The notes: a model not told the origin generated them from the sequence alone. Positions 7,769-15,724 are shown, counted from the stretch's first letter. The stretch is DNA of 31,681 nucleotides from JAXDJJ01 sp034665745 (GCA_034665745.1 JAXDJJ010000064.1:1-31681), one strand, 5' to 3'. Numbers and translations are program-made.

Positions 7769-7774
7769 TAGAGT
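7769..7774 (+). promoter_or_regulatory. -10 element of leaderless kinase gene
   Basis: TAGAGT ends 6 nt before the kinase ATG, and no ribosome binding site is present, so the kinase-regulator operon may also be transcribed from here as a leaderless mRNA. No good -35 is visible. A half-site AGTCCC (7740-7745) and an ACAGCC/GGCTGT inverted repeat (7733-7762) lie just upstream. Confidence 0.4.
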
Positions 7775-7780
7775 GAGTCC

Positions 7781-8923
7781 ATGAGTTCTGTCGATAGGCG
7801 CGTGATGTCGTTGGTCGAAGCGGGGATGGCCCTCGCTAGCGAGCACGATCTTGACGCCCTTCTTCAGCGCATTGCCGATATCTCACGAGAGGTGATCGGG
7901 GCGGGTTACGGGGCGGTCGGTGTTCTAGGAGAGCGAGGCGAGCTGGCTCGCTTCATCTATTCAGGGATCGACAAGAAGCTGGCCGACAACATCGGCGACC
8001 TGCCCGTCGGACGGGGGGTCCTCGGGGCTCTGATCGAGGAGGAGCGCCCCCTTCGCTTGCATGAGATCTCGGACCACCCGCGCTCTTACGGGTTCCCGCC
8101 GAACCACCCGCCGATGCACACCTTCTTGGGTGTGCCCATCGTGGTCAGGGACCGCATCTTCGGCCGCCTCTACCTCACGGAGAAGCAGGACCAAGAGGAC
8201 TTCACGAAGGACGACGAGCGCCTGGCGCTTGCATTCGCTGCCCAGGCCGGAGTAGCGATCGAGAACGCCGGCCTGATCGAAGAGGTTAGGTCCCGAGGAG
8301 AGAGCCTCGCGATACTCGAGGAGAGAGACCGCATCTCCAAAGACCTCCACGATGGAGTGATCCAATCCATCTATTCCGTGGGACTGTCCTTGCAGGGATC
8401 CGTCGGCCTGATGCGGCAGGATCCCGATACCGCCGAACAGAGGATCAACACCGCTATCGCCGAGCTCGACAACGTCGTTCGTGACGTGCGTAGCTACATC
8501 TTCGAGTTGCAGCCTCATCTCGTCGACGAGCGGGGCCTGTCGGCGGCGATCGAAGAGCTAGCGCGCGACTTCGAGATAAACACGATGAGTGGCATCGAAG
8601 TGGACGTCCCCGACGAGGCGGTTGCACAACTCGACGCAACGTCGCAGGGACACGTGATCCAGGTGGTGAGAGAGGTGTTATCGAACATCGCCCGCCATGC
8701 ACGTGCCAACGAGGTCTACCTGGGTATCACCACGTTGGCCGATCAGATCGTAGTAACGGTTGAAGATGATGGCGTTGGGTTCGACATCGATTCGGTGCAG
8801 AGAGGCAACGGTTTGAGAAACATCGAAGAGCGAGCGGCTCGCCTCGGGGGCACGATCGAGATAACGCCACGCACTCCGAGGGGGACGCGCCACCTGCTCA
8901 CGATCCCACGGGACGTCACGTGA
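7781..8923 (+). CDS. GAF-domain histidine kinase, DosS/DosT (DevS)-like
   Basis: This is a 380-residue soluble sensor kinase. One GAF domain (about residues 20-165) is followed by a HisKA_3 dimerisation and phospho-transfer segment with His190 (SKDLHDGVIQ) and a HATPase domain (about 290-375: REVLSNIARHA, EDDGVGF, GNGLRNIEERA). The GAF stretch with GFPPNHPPM and FGRLYLTEK closely resembles GAF-A of M. tuberculosis DosS. His109 and Tyr131 match haem ligand His149 and Tyr171 at a constant offset of 40, and Gly47 takes the place of DosS Glu87. It lacks the second GAF of DosS, which normally makes that protein about 580 residues long. It overlaps the regulator gene by GTGA, so the pair is one operon. 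Haem-based oxygen or NO/CO sensing is inferred from these residues. Confidence 0.9.
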   Translation: MSSVDRRVMSLVEAGMALASEHDLDALLQRIADISREVIGAGYGAVGVLGERGELARFIYSGIDKKLADNIGDLPVGRGVLGALIEEERPLRLHEISDHPRSYGFPPNHPPMHTFLGVPIVVRDRIFGRLYLTEKQDQEDFTKDDERLALAFAAQAGVAIENAGLIEEVRSRGESLAILEERDRISKDLHDGVIQSIYSVGLSLQGSVGLMRQDPDTAEQRINTAIAELDNVVRDVRSYIFELQPHLVDERGLSAAIEELARDFEINTMSGIEVDVPDEAVAQLDATSQGHVIQVVREVLSNIARHARANEVYLGITTLADQIVVTVEDDGVGFDIDSVQRGNGLRNIEERAARLGGTIEITPRTPRGTRHLLTIPRDVT

Positions 8924-9585
8924 CCGACAAACTCAAGATCATGCTGGTGGACGATCACGAGATCGTGCGTCAGGGGATCCGCTCGCTCCTTGAAACACAC
9001 GAGGACCTCGAGGTGGTGGCGGAAGCTTCGGGCGGTCAGCAGGCGGTCGAGATGGTTCGCACGTTCAAGCCCGATGTCGTCGTGATGGACATCCGGATGC
9101 CCGATGGTGGTGGTGTCGAAGCGTGTCGGGCGATCAAGGACGAAGTTCCAGACATCCAAGTGATCATGTTGACTTCCTTCTCGGATGACGAGGCCTTGTT
9201 CAACTCGATCATGGCCGGCGCGTCGGGTTTCGTTCTCAAACAGATCCGGGGCAATGACCTGGTCGACGCGATCCGCACGGTTGGTCGAGGGGAATCCCTT
9301 CTAGATCCGGGTGTCACCGCTCGGGTGCTCGAACGTCTGCGAAAGGCGAAGTTCGACGACAAGGATCCCAAACTCGCTCGTCTCACTCCACAGGAGGATC
9401 GGATCCTGGACCTGATCGGGGAAGGGAAGACGAACAGAGAGATCGCCGCCAAGATCCACCTTTCGGACAAAACGGTCAAGAACTACGTGTCGGCGATCCT
9501 TCAGAAACTCGAGGTAGCCAGGCGAGCCGAGGCAGCCTCATACGTGACTCGGGCTCGAGCAGAGCATCCTCCGACCGAGGCCTAG
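8920..9585 (+). CDS. NarL/DevR-family response regulator
   Basis: This is a 221-residue two-domain transcription factor. The receiver domain (1-120) has the acidic pair Asp11-Asp12, phospho-acceptor Asp57 in VVVMDIRMPDGGG, a Thr at MLTSF and a Lys at FVLKQ. The LuxR-type helix-turn-helix (about 152-210) runs LTPQEDRILDLIGEGKTN, then SDKTVKNYVSAILQKL. The DNA-binding helix resembles that of mycobacterial DosR, where KTVKNYV is also found. The start is a GTG overlapping the kinase stop as GTGA, implying coupled translation and a cognate pair. Predicted targets are the GGGNC-N4-GNCCC sites at 6902 and 9635. Confidence 0.92.
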   Translation: MTDKLKIMLVDDHEIVRQGIRSLLETHEDLEVVAEASGGQQAVEMVRTFKPDVVVMDIRMPDGGGVEACRAIKDEVPDIQVIMLTSFSDDEALFNSIMAGASGFVLKQIRGNDLVDAIRTVGRGESLLDPGVTARVLERLRKAKFDDKDPKLARLTPQEDRILDLIGEGKTNREIAAKIHLSDKTVKNYVSAILQKLEVARRAEAASYVTRARAEHPPTEA

Positions 9586-9620
9586 AACCTCACGCTTGTC
9601 CACGGGCTTGAGAACCCTTC

Positions 9621-9639
9621 GGCCCCCCCAAGAGGGGCC
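9621..9639. repeat. GC-rich inverted repeat after the regulator gene
   Basis: GGCCCC (9621-9626) and GGGGCC (9634-9639) form a six-pair stem with a 7-nt loop. It could weakly terminate the regulator mRNA but lacks a T-run. The right arm overlaps the candidate DevR box at 9635, so the repeat may instead be part of the regulatory site. Confidence 0.35.
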
Positions 9640-9648
9640 ATCCGGACC
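9635..9648. promoter_or_regulatory. Second candidate DevR-type box (one mismatch)
   Basis: GGGCC-ATCC-GGACC fits GGGNC-N4-GNCCC except for one base. It lies 65 nt before the ATG of the two-TM protein, nearly the same as the 61 nt between the perfect box and the CBS-BON gene. A possible -10 (GATACA, 9679-9684) is 30 nt beyond the box; the equivalent gap at the other site is 29 nt. Confidence 0.5.
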
Positions 9649-9713
9649 TAGGTAGCGACCCTTCTTCGCGCCATCCTGGATACAAGAAGCAGTTCAGGAA
9701 CAAGGAGGAACAG

Positions 9714-10343
9714 ATGGCACAGGCACTAGCAGCGAAGGGCTTCACAGGAGCACAGGAGACGGTCGCAACCCGGATCGACCGCAGACTCATGGATCGTCTG
9801 ATCAGCTGGACCGGCGCACTTATGGCGCTGGCGATGGTCGCGTTGGGCGCAGCCGCTATCTACGGTGGTTCGTTCGCAGTTAGCAACGTGCGTGACCGCC
9901 TCGCACCGCAGAACATCACGTTCCCACCGGCAGAGGCTATGAGCGATTTCGACAAGACCGAGGGTCTGACCGCATACGCAGGCCAGAAGGTTGATACCGG
10001 TTCCGAGGCTGAAGCGTTCTCTCGCTACATCGGCGGACACCTTGCCGAGGTCAACGAAGGCGCGACCTACTCGGAGACTTCGTCTGAGTCTCGTGCCTAC
10101 GCCGCAGAGGTTGGCGAAGACCCGACCGCCGCTGAGTCAGCCAAGATGGCCGAGCTGAGTGGCAAGGTCGACACCTTGTTCCGAGGCGAGACCCTTAGGG
10201 GCATGCTCCTTAACGCTTACGGCTGGGGAACAGTCGGTTTGATCACAACGTGGGCCGGCTTCGGAATGGTAGCGATCGGCATAGTGCTGGCACTGTTCGC
10301 AGCGCTGGGCTTCCGCCACGCTCGCAGGACGAACCAGTCGTAA
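9714..10343 (+). CDS. Two-TM membrane protein of unknown function
   Basis: This 209-residue protein has a hydrophobic segment at about residues 31-52, a polar 120-residue region rich in Ala and acidic residues, and a second hydrophobic segment at about 178-203. It probably crosses the membrane twice with the middle part outside. The stretches ITFPPAEA, TAYAGQKV and TLFRGETLRGMLLNAYGWGTVG resemble an actinobacterial family that I recall being auto-labelled as a ring-opening dioxygenase (LigA); nothing here supports that enzyme function. The start has a strong AAGGAGG ribosome binding site. It sits just after the DevS/DevR-like pair behind a DevR-like box and is closed by an intrinsic terminator, so it is likely a single-gene target of the system. 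Confidence 0.78.
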   Translation: MAQALAAKGFTGAQETVATRIDRRLMDRLISWTGALMALAMVALGAAAIYGGSFAVSNVRDRLAPQNITFPPAEAMSDFDKTEGLTAYAGQKVDTGSEAEAFSRYIGGHLAEVNEGATYSETSSESRAYAAEVGEDPTAAESAKMAELSGKVDTLFRGETLRGMLLNAYGWGTVGLITTWAGFGMVAIGIVLALFAALGFRHARRTNQS

Positions 10344-10356
10344 CAGGTCCATCGTC

Positions 10357-10382
10357 AAAGGCGCCCTTCGGGGCGCCTTTTT
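10357..10382 (+). terminator. Intrinsic terminator after the two-TM gene
   Basis: AAAGGCGCCC, loop TTCG and GGGCGCCTTT form a perfect 10-bp stem with a stable tetraloop, followed by TT. It separates the two-TM gene from the multicopper oxidase gene. Confidence 0.88.
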
Positions 10383-10410
10383 CGCACAACCCAACGGAGG
10401 CGTGAGGAAG

Positions 10411-11730
10411 ATGAATCTACGTACGAAAGCCATGTGGCTGCTTCCCGTTGCAGGCTTCCTGATGGTGGTCAGTTTCGGCGTCGGCGTCATCGCGACAGCT
10501 GCGTACGACAGCAACAATCCATTCGAAGTCTCGGGCGGAGGTGTTGTCGCTGGTGGGGCCAGCCAGGTCATCAAGGTTGAACTCGGCGACCTGTTCATCA
10601 AACCGGCAAAGCTCGCCGCCAAAGCCGGCGCGATCCGCTTCGTGGTCACCAACAACGGCAAGACCGAGCACAACTTTTCGATCCAAGGGCTTGGGGGCAC
10701 GGAGATGATTCCCCCCGGGAAGACCGACACTTTGGAACTCGTTGCCGTCGAGCAGGGGACCTACACCTATATCTGCGAAGTGTCAGGGCACGCGCAGGCG
10801 GGGATGACCGGCACGCTGACTGTCGGCGGTTCGGCAGCGAGCGTCGACACCGGACACGACATGGCGGCGATGTCGGCAGAGGAAATGGCTAAGCACGACG
10901 CTGCGGTGACGGGAAAGTTCCCCGCCGCGACCAAGGGCTCGGGTGGAAAACCCCTGAAGCCGACGATCGCCTCGGATGGCACGAAGGTTTTCGAGCTCAC
11001 CGCGGACGAGATCCAGTGGGAGGTTTCGCCCGGTGAAACTGTCGATGCGATGGCCTACAACGGGCAGATCCCCGGTCCTTCGATCAACGTGAGTCTCGGG
11101 GACAGGGTTCGGATCCTGTTGCACAACAAACTCCAGCAACCCACAACGATCCACTTCCACGGATTGATCGTTCCGAACTCGGAGGACGGCGTTCCCGGGC
11201 TCACCCAGGACGCAGTGATGCCCGGCGAGTCGTACTCGTACGAGTTCACACTCCGTAACTCAGGAACGAGCATGTATCACTCTCATTTCAATGCCCAGGA
11301 CCAGGTAGCGAAGGGACTGTTGGGAGCCTTCATCGTGAGTGATCCGGCCGACCCCCGTGTGGATATCGATCAAACGATCGTGCTCAATGATGGTCCGCTC
11401 GGGTTCACCTTGAATGGCAAGGGTTTCCCGGCTACGAGCCCGATCGTCGCGAGTCTCGGCGACACCATTCGCATCCGCTACATGAATGAAGGCGTGTTGA
11501 TGCACCCGATGCATCTGCACGGTCTGACCCAAACCGTCATCGCCAAGGACGGATACATGCTCGACACCCCTTACAAGGTGGACACCCTTCCGGTGGCGCC
11601 GGGGGAGCGTTATGACGTGATCGTCAAGGCCAGCGAGCTCGGGGTGTGGGCGTTCCACTGTCACATCCTTAATCACGCTGAGAGCTCCGACGGGATGTTC
11701 GGCATGGTCACCGCGATGATCGTCCAATGA
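10411..11730 (+). CDS. Membrane-anchored multicopper oxidase with N-terminal cupredoxin
   Basis: This 439-residue protein has an N-terminal signal anchor (about residues 7-31). A plastocyanin-like domain (about 52-140) carries a complete type 1 copper set His87, Cys122, His127 and Met132. A His- and Met-bearing linker (148-165) leads to two multicopper-oxidase domains with HFH (248-250), HSH (290-292), HPMHLH (365-370) and the HCH (416-418)-His422-Met429 motif of the T1/trinuclear site. It should oxidise a substrate or metal ion outside the membrane while reducing oxygen. Unlike plain two-domain enzymes it has an additional copper domain. The ATG is preferred because GGAGG is 10 nt upstream; the GTG at 10402 would sit almost on it. 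It lies 16 nt before the hemerythrin gene and probably shares its mRNA. A nitrite reductase is less likely given the laccase-type HCH motif. Confidence 0.87.
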   Translation: MNLRTKAMWLLPVAGFLMVVSFGVGVIATAAYDSNNPFEVSGGGVVAGGASQVIKVELGDLFIKPAKLAAKAGAIRFVVTNNGKTEHNFSIQGLGGTEMIPPGKTDTLELVAVEQGTYTYICEVSGHAQAGMTGTLTVGGSAASVDTGHDMAAMSAEEMAKHDAAVTGKFPAATKGSGGKPLKPTIASDGTKVFELTADEIQWEVSPGETVDAMAYNGQIPGPSINVSLGDRVRILLHNKLQQPTTIHFHGLIVPNSEDGVPGLTQDAVMPGESYSYEFTLRNSGTSMYHSHFNAQDQVAKGLLGAFIVSDPADPRVDIDQTIVLNDGPLGFTLNGKGFPATSPIVASLGDTIRIRYMNEGVLMHPMHLHGLTQTVIAKDGYMLDTPYKVDTLPVAPGERYDVIVKASELGVWAFHCHILNHAESSDGMFGMVTAMIVQ

Positions 11731-11746
11731 ACGGAGGTCGAGATAG

Positions 11747-12211
11747 ATGAGAGACGCAAATCTGATCCCACTAACCCACGACCATCATCATGCTCTCGCT
11801 GCCTGCCGTCGGTTGCGCGTGGCAGCCGAGGGAGATGAGGCAACGAGGTCGAAGGGGACTCGGGCATTCCTGGAATTCTTCGCTTCGGAAACGGTGACGC
11901 ATTTCCGTGAAGAGGAAGAGCAGCTCTTTCCCCTTATCGTCGGCGTGGTCGATGCCCAAGCGACCTTGCAAAAAGCGCTGATCGATCACCTGCAGATCCA
12001 CGCGGCGATCGCGGACGTACGGACAGAAGCCACCAAGTCATCCCCGTCGGCAATCTCGATGATTGGAGTAGCGACCCTCCTCGAGGGCCACATCCGGTTC
12101 GAAGAGAAGATCCTGTTTCCTCTGATCGAACGGCTGGTCGGCGCGGACACCCTTCGGCTCCTATCGTTTGGCCCTAGGGATCGGATAGGCCCTTCGAAGA
12201 TCGCTAGTTGA
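11747..12211 (+). CDS. Hemerythrin-like HHE cation-binding protein
   Basis: This is a 154-residue cytoplasmic four-helix protein. Candidate di-iron ligands are His11/His15 in HDHHH, His52, Glu56 (THFREEEEQLFP), His81/His85, His115 and Glu119 (GHIRFEEKILFP), which is the repeated H-x3-E pattern of the hemerythrin family. Such proteins bind O2 or NO or store iron. The start is supported by GGAGG about 10 nt upstream. It directly follows the multicopper oxidase and lies in the oxygen-response block, which supports a role with oxygen, NO or iron. The last about 20 residues look unstructured. Confidence 0.88.
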   Translation: MRDANLIPLTHDHHHALAACRRLRVAAEGDEATRSKGTRAFLEFFASETVTHFREEEEQLFPLIVGVVDAQATLQKALIDHLQIHAAIADVRTEATKSSPSAISMIGVATLLEGHIRFEEKILFPLIERLVGADTLRLLSFGPRDRIGPSKIAS

Positions 12212-12301
12212 AGATAGTGCTCCAAGAGCGATGAGTTTCGGTGTGAAGTCCGGTCGTATAGCTGAGAGAGTGAAACTGGCATCGAGACGAGGAGGAGCAC
12301 C

Positions 12302-12913
12302 ATGAGGAAGATCGTCGCAGGGCTGTTCATGTCGCTGGATGGCGTCGTCGAGGCACCGGATCAGTGGCACTTCCCCTACTTCAGTGACGAGATGGGCGCC
12401 GCGGTCGACGCGTCGCTCGGCTCGGCCGACACATTGATCTTCGGTCGCAAGACATACGACAGCTTCGCGGGGGCATGGCCGGAGCGAGAAGCAGCCGGAG
12501 AAGAAGACGCCCCCTTCGCTAAGAAGCTCGGCGATGCCCGCAAGATCGTCGCCTCGAGTCAGAACCTCGAGTTCACGTGGCGGAACTCCGAGCAGTTGAA
12601 GGGCGATCTCATCGAGGCCGTCACTGCGCTGAAGAACGAACCGGGCGACTCGAACATCGCGCTGAGTGGATCGGTGTCAGTCGTGCGTCAGCTGCTCGAG
12701 GCCGGATTGCTGGACGAGCTACATCTGTTGGTGCATCCGATCGCTGTGCGTAAAGGGATGAGATTGTTCGACGAGGGCGATCGCCCGATCCCGTTGGAGC
12801 TGATCAAGTCCGACACGTTCAAGACGGGTGTGATGAACCTCGTCTACGCACCCGCTCGATCGATCAACGACGCGGGCTACGAGGAAGCAAAGACCCACTT
12901 GCCTCAGTCCTAG
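12302..12913 (+). CDS. Dihydrofolate reductase-like protein (RibD_C family)
   Basis: This is a 203-residue protein of the RibD C-terminal/dihydrofolate reductase superfamily. It opens with KIVAGLFMSLDGVVE, has DTLIFGRKTYDSFAGAWP (the NADPH-site region), KIVASSQ, IALSGSVSVVRQLLEAGLLDELHLLVHPIAVRKGMRLFDE and ends in a beta segment. Members often act as NADPH reductases of uncertain substrate; true DHFR activity is not implied. The ATG follows a GAGGAG box. Its TAG lies within the CTAG shared with the convergent MFS gene stop. The upstream 90 bp hold a possible -10 (TATAGC) and nothing else that I see. Confidence 0.85.
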   Translation: MRKIVAGLFMSLDGVVEAPDQWHFPYFSDEMGAAVDASLGSADTLIFGRKTYDSFAGAWPEREAAGEEDAPFAKKLGDARKIVASSQNLEFTWRNSEQLKGDLIEAVTALKNEPGDSNIALSGSVSVVRQLLEAGLLDELHLLVHPIAVRKGMRLFDEGDRPIPLELIKSDTFKTGVMNLVYAPARSINDAGYEEAKTHLPQS

Positions 12914-14205
12914 AGGTTGCTCGGGGCGGCTAGGTCAGGCAAGGTCGGGTCCGCCGCGGCCGCAGCGACCTCGACCGTGTCTGCCGCAGCGTTCTGCTTC
13001 CGCGACAGGAAGAGGAACGGGATGGCGAGCGCTGACAGCGCCGCCCCGAAAACATAGGAAGGCCCGTATCCCCAGACATCGGCCGAGCGCCCCAGCACCG
13101 GCTGGATACCGACTCCACCTGCCGACGACATCATCGAATCGAACGACAGGATCGACGCCCGTTCGCGTGAGGGGATCAAGCCATTGATATAGGTCTGGCG
13201 TATAGGCATCGAGGCAGACGACAACAACGCCCACACGACGATCAGAGCGATCACCGCATAGAAGTTGTTCACGATCCCGATGAGGGCAAGTGTGGCTACC
13301 GAGATCGAAGCAGTGAGGATCAAGGCTGAACTACGACGGTGAAAGAGACGTCGTATGCGCGGGGCCGCCAGGCCCCCAAGGATCTGAGCACCCGCGACGA
13401 TCGCCGCCACGAGACCGGCCACTTGGTACGCGTTCGGGTCTCCGTAGAGTTTCAGTAGGTACGGCTGCAAGGCATAGAAGGCATAGATCCCAACGCCACC
13501 GATGAACACGCCTTCGACCATCAACCACTTGACTGCAGGCACTCGCCAGCCGTGCTCGACGGTGGCGGAGGTCAACTGGCGCAGCTCGGCGCTGAGCTTT
13601 CCTCCCCGCCTCGGTGTGAAGCCGATGTCGTGCATCAGTCTGAAGGCCACGACGAACATCACGATCAGGATCACGCCACGAAGTACGAACGGCACTCCGA
13701 GACTCGTTCGCTGCGCGATGAATCCCCCGGCGACCGAGCCAACGAGCATCGCTACACCGGTAACGATCTGACCCCGGCCGAACACGGTCTCCATCTCGCC
13801 TTTGAACCCGGTTGCGGTCAGGGCGTCCACCAACCACGCCTCTGTGGCTCCTGAGAAGAACGTGAATCCGAGCCCGATCAGGACCGACACGATCGCCCAC
13901 AAGGCGAAGGGGGCTTCGATCTGCCACAGCAGCACATAAAGGAGAGTCGAGATGCTCAGAGTCACGGTGCCGACCAGGAAGGACATCCGGCGGCCGGCCG
14001 TATCGGCGACTATCCCGGTCGGGACCTCGAACAAGACCATCCCGGCCGTGAAGAAAGCATTCGCGGAGAAGGCCTCGAGATTAGAGAGGCCCGCGTCGAG
14101 CAGGAAGATCGTGTTGATCCCCCAGATCAAGGACGCGGCAAGGGTGTTCCCGAGCAGAAGCACCAGGTAGGTGCGCTGGATAGTCCGAGGGGTCAGCGTA
14201 GGCAC
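12910..14205 (-). CDS. MFS transporter
   Basis: This is a polytopic membrane protein of about 430 residues with roughly 12 hydrophobic segments. A typical MFS loop after helix 2 (GIVADTAGRRMSF) supports a drug/metabolite efflux-type member of the superfamily. The substrate is unknown. The GTG at 14205 is chosen as start because GGAGG (14215-14219 on the complement) lies 9 nt before it; the ATG at 14214 abuts that box with no spacing. The final stop overlaps the stop of the convergent reductase gene. A hairpin (GTTGGA 14231-14236 / TCCAAC 14248-14253) sits in the leader upstream. Gln/Ala-rich C-terminal residues look cytoplasmic and disordered. Confidence 0.87.
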   Translation of the reverse strand: MPTLTPRTIQRTYLVLLLGNTLAASLIWGINTIFLLDAGLSNLEAFSANAFFTAGMVLFEVPTGIVADTAGRRMSFLVGTVTLSISTLLYVLLWQIEAPFALWAIVSVLIGLGFTFFSGATEAWLVDALTATGFKGEMETVFGRGQIVTGVAMLVGSVAGGFIAQRTSLGVPFVLRGVILIVMFVVAFRLMHDIGFTPRRGGKLSAELRQLTSATVEHGWRVPAVKWLMVEGVFIGGVGIYAFYALQPYLLKLYGDPNAYQVAGLVAAIVAGAQILGGLAAPRIRRLFHRRSSALILTASISVATLALIGIVNNFYAVIALIVVWALLSSASMPIRQTYINGLIPSRERASILSFDSMMSSAGGVGIQPVLGRSADVWGYGPSYVFGAALSALAIPFLFLSRKQNAAADTVEVAAAAADPTLPDLAAPSNL

Positions 14206-14276
14206 GGAGGTCATCCTCCGCCGGTCGCGGGTTGGAGTCCAGGCGGTTCCAACTCGATGAGTTCGAGCTCGAGGAC

Positions 14277-14831
14277 CTAGTTCAGCGTTGTCTCGATCGC
14301 GGCTCTGACCGCGGCCAGCATCGAGTCGAGATCGTGACCACCTTGGTACCGCGTGCCGTTGATGAAGAAGGTCGGCGTGCCCGTCACTCCACTGGCGCGA
14401 CCGCTTTCGAGATCCTCACGCACCCGGGACCTGTATGTGCCCTCCCGAAGGTCGTTCCTCCAAGAGTCCATGTCTAAGCCCATGAGTTGCGCGTGGCTTT
14501 CGAGGTCAACGCGATCAAGCGCGTGCTGGTGCTCGTAGAACCAGTCGTGCAGTTCCCAGAAACGCCCTTGCCCGGCGGCGACCTCTAGAGCTTCAGCCAC
14601 TGACTCTGCTCTCGGGTGCGCCTCGACGACGGGGAAATTCCTGAACACGAAGGCAACCTCGGGTCCGAGTTCTTCAAGCAACTGCTTGGTGACCCAGTAG
14701 GTACGACCGCAGTCTGGGCACTCATAGTCGCCGTACTCAACGAGGACGACCCGAGCGTCAGACGGGCCTTGTACGTGATCCCGACCGGTCACCGGGGCAG
14801 TTAGATCCAGGACTGTCTCATCGGTGTTCAC
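14277..14831 (-). CDS. DsbA-family thioredoxin-fold protein, probably cytoplasmic
   Basis: This is a 184-residue thiol oxidoreductase-like protein. The active site Cys38-Pro-Asp-Cys41 (GDYECPDCGRTYW) is followed by an inserted helical domain (about 75-140) and the cis-proline Pro153 in GVTGTPTFFINGTRY. No signal peptide is present, so it resembles the cytoplasmic DsbA/FrnE-like group of actinobacteria rather than periplasmic DsbA. The start is a GTG with GGAGGAG about 7 nt upstream; a nearby ATG (14835) is out of frame. It lies between the MFS gene (62 bp) and pirin in the same orientation. A redox or oxidative-stress role is probable but the substrate is unknown. Confidence 0.87.
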   Translation of the reverse strand: MNTDETVLDLTAPVTGRDHVQGPSDARVVLVEYGDYECPDCGRTYWVTKQLLEELGPEVAFVFRNFPVVEAHPRAESVAEALEVAAGQGRFWELHDWFYEHQHALDRVDLESHAQLMGLDMDSWRNDLREGTYRSRVREDLESGRASGVTGTPTFFINGTRYQGGHDLDSMLAAVRAAIETTLN

Positions 14832-14905
14832 TCATGACTCCTCCGTTGAGTTGTGGGCTTCCAAGATGTGCAACGCGTCTGCGACCGGGCGTAATCCCCA
14901 AAGGG

Positions 14906-15724
14906 TTAGTCGACGAATGGTCCGTTGAATACCGGTGCCTCGCCATAGGGCTTTCCTGCCATGAGCAGGTACCGAGTCCCGGGGGCCGCGTTGGTCACCG
15001 TGAACCCTTCCCCTGGTCCCATCACCACGAGTTGTGGCGGTCGTGCGGGACGGAGATTGCCACCGAAGGTGCCCTCGCCTTCCAGCATGTAGGCGAATCC
15101 CTGGAACTCGGCCGGAACCGCTGTCGTTGTGTGTCCGCCGTGGGGTAGTTCGATATCAAGGATCAGCGCTGGTGTCCCCAACTGCACCGGAGAGCCTTCG
15201 CCGACCAGAACTCGAACGGTCGCGTCGCCCTCCTGGCGTACCGGGACCTCATCTCGCTGCACCACCAACGCGCTCGGTGCGACGTTCTTGTCTTTGCGGG
15301 CCAGGTTCACCCAGAACAGCACGCCGCGGAACTCGGTGTCTCCGAGCCCGGCTTCGATCTCGTCTTCTCCTATACCTTCGGCGTGCCAAGCGCCCCGCCC
15401 GGTTCGTAGGGCAAGGAGAGATCCGGCGGTCAACTGCGCCCGCTCCATGGATCCATCCGGCCCGGTGCTGTGGCCGGTGCTTGCCGTGCCCTTCAGCAGG
15501 TACCAGAGGTTGTCGAATCCCCGGTGCGGGTGCGACGTGTCTTTACCTGCCATCTCTGAGAGTTGGAACCGGCCTTCGTGCACCAGGATGAAGGGGTCGA
15601 CCTGTTGGTAGGGGGCCTGCCGCGAAGGGAGCGCCTCCAACACCGGCATCCCCATCATGTTGATCAGCGCAGCGTCTTCTACCAGGACCGCATCCCGCTC
15701 CGCTAGATCGAGAGCCTGTGCCAT
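14906..15724 (-). CDS. Pirin family protein
   Basis: This is a 272-residue bicupin. The N-terminal cupin contains HPHRGFDNLWYLLKG with His65 and His67, and TGRGAWHAEG with His114 and Glu116, the four ligands known to bind iron in pirins. The C-terminal cupin lacks metal ligands, as usual. Bacterial pirins act as quercetin-2,3-dioxygenase-like enzymes or as redox-responsive partners; the role here is unknown. The ATG has an AAGGAAAGG box at good distance. The gene is divergent from the iron-sulfur protein gene over a region with an inverted repeat. Confidence 0.92.
   Translation of the reverse strand: MAQALDLAERDAVLVEDAALINMMGMPVLEALPSRQAPYQQVDPFILVHEGRFQLSEMAGKDTSHPHRGFDNLWYLLKGTASTGHSTGPDGSMERAQLTAGSLLALRTGRGAWHAEGIGEDEIEAGLGDTEFRGVLFWVNLARKDKNVAPSALVVQRDEVPVRQEGDATVRVLVGEGSPVQLGTPALILDIELPHGGHTTTAVPAEFQGFAYMLEGEGTFGGNLRPARPPQLVVMGPGEGFTVTNAAPGTRYLLMAGKPYGEAPVFNGPFVD

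Noticed and set aside
9621..9639. GGCCCC/GGGGCC stem as a definite terminator
   Set aside because: No T-run follows and one arm overlaps a better-supported regulatory site, so I list it only as a repeat.
9714..10343. Ring-opening dioxygenase (LigA) label for the two-TM protein
   Set aside because: No dioxygenase metal site or fold signature is visible; the chain is two membrane helices and a polar middle part.
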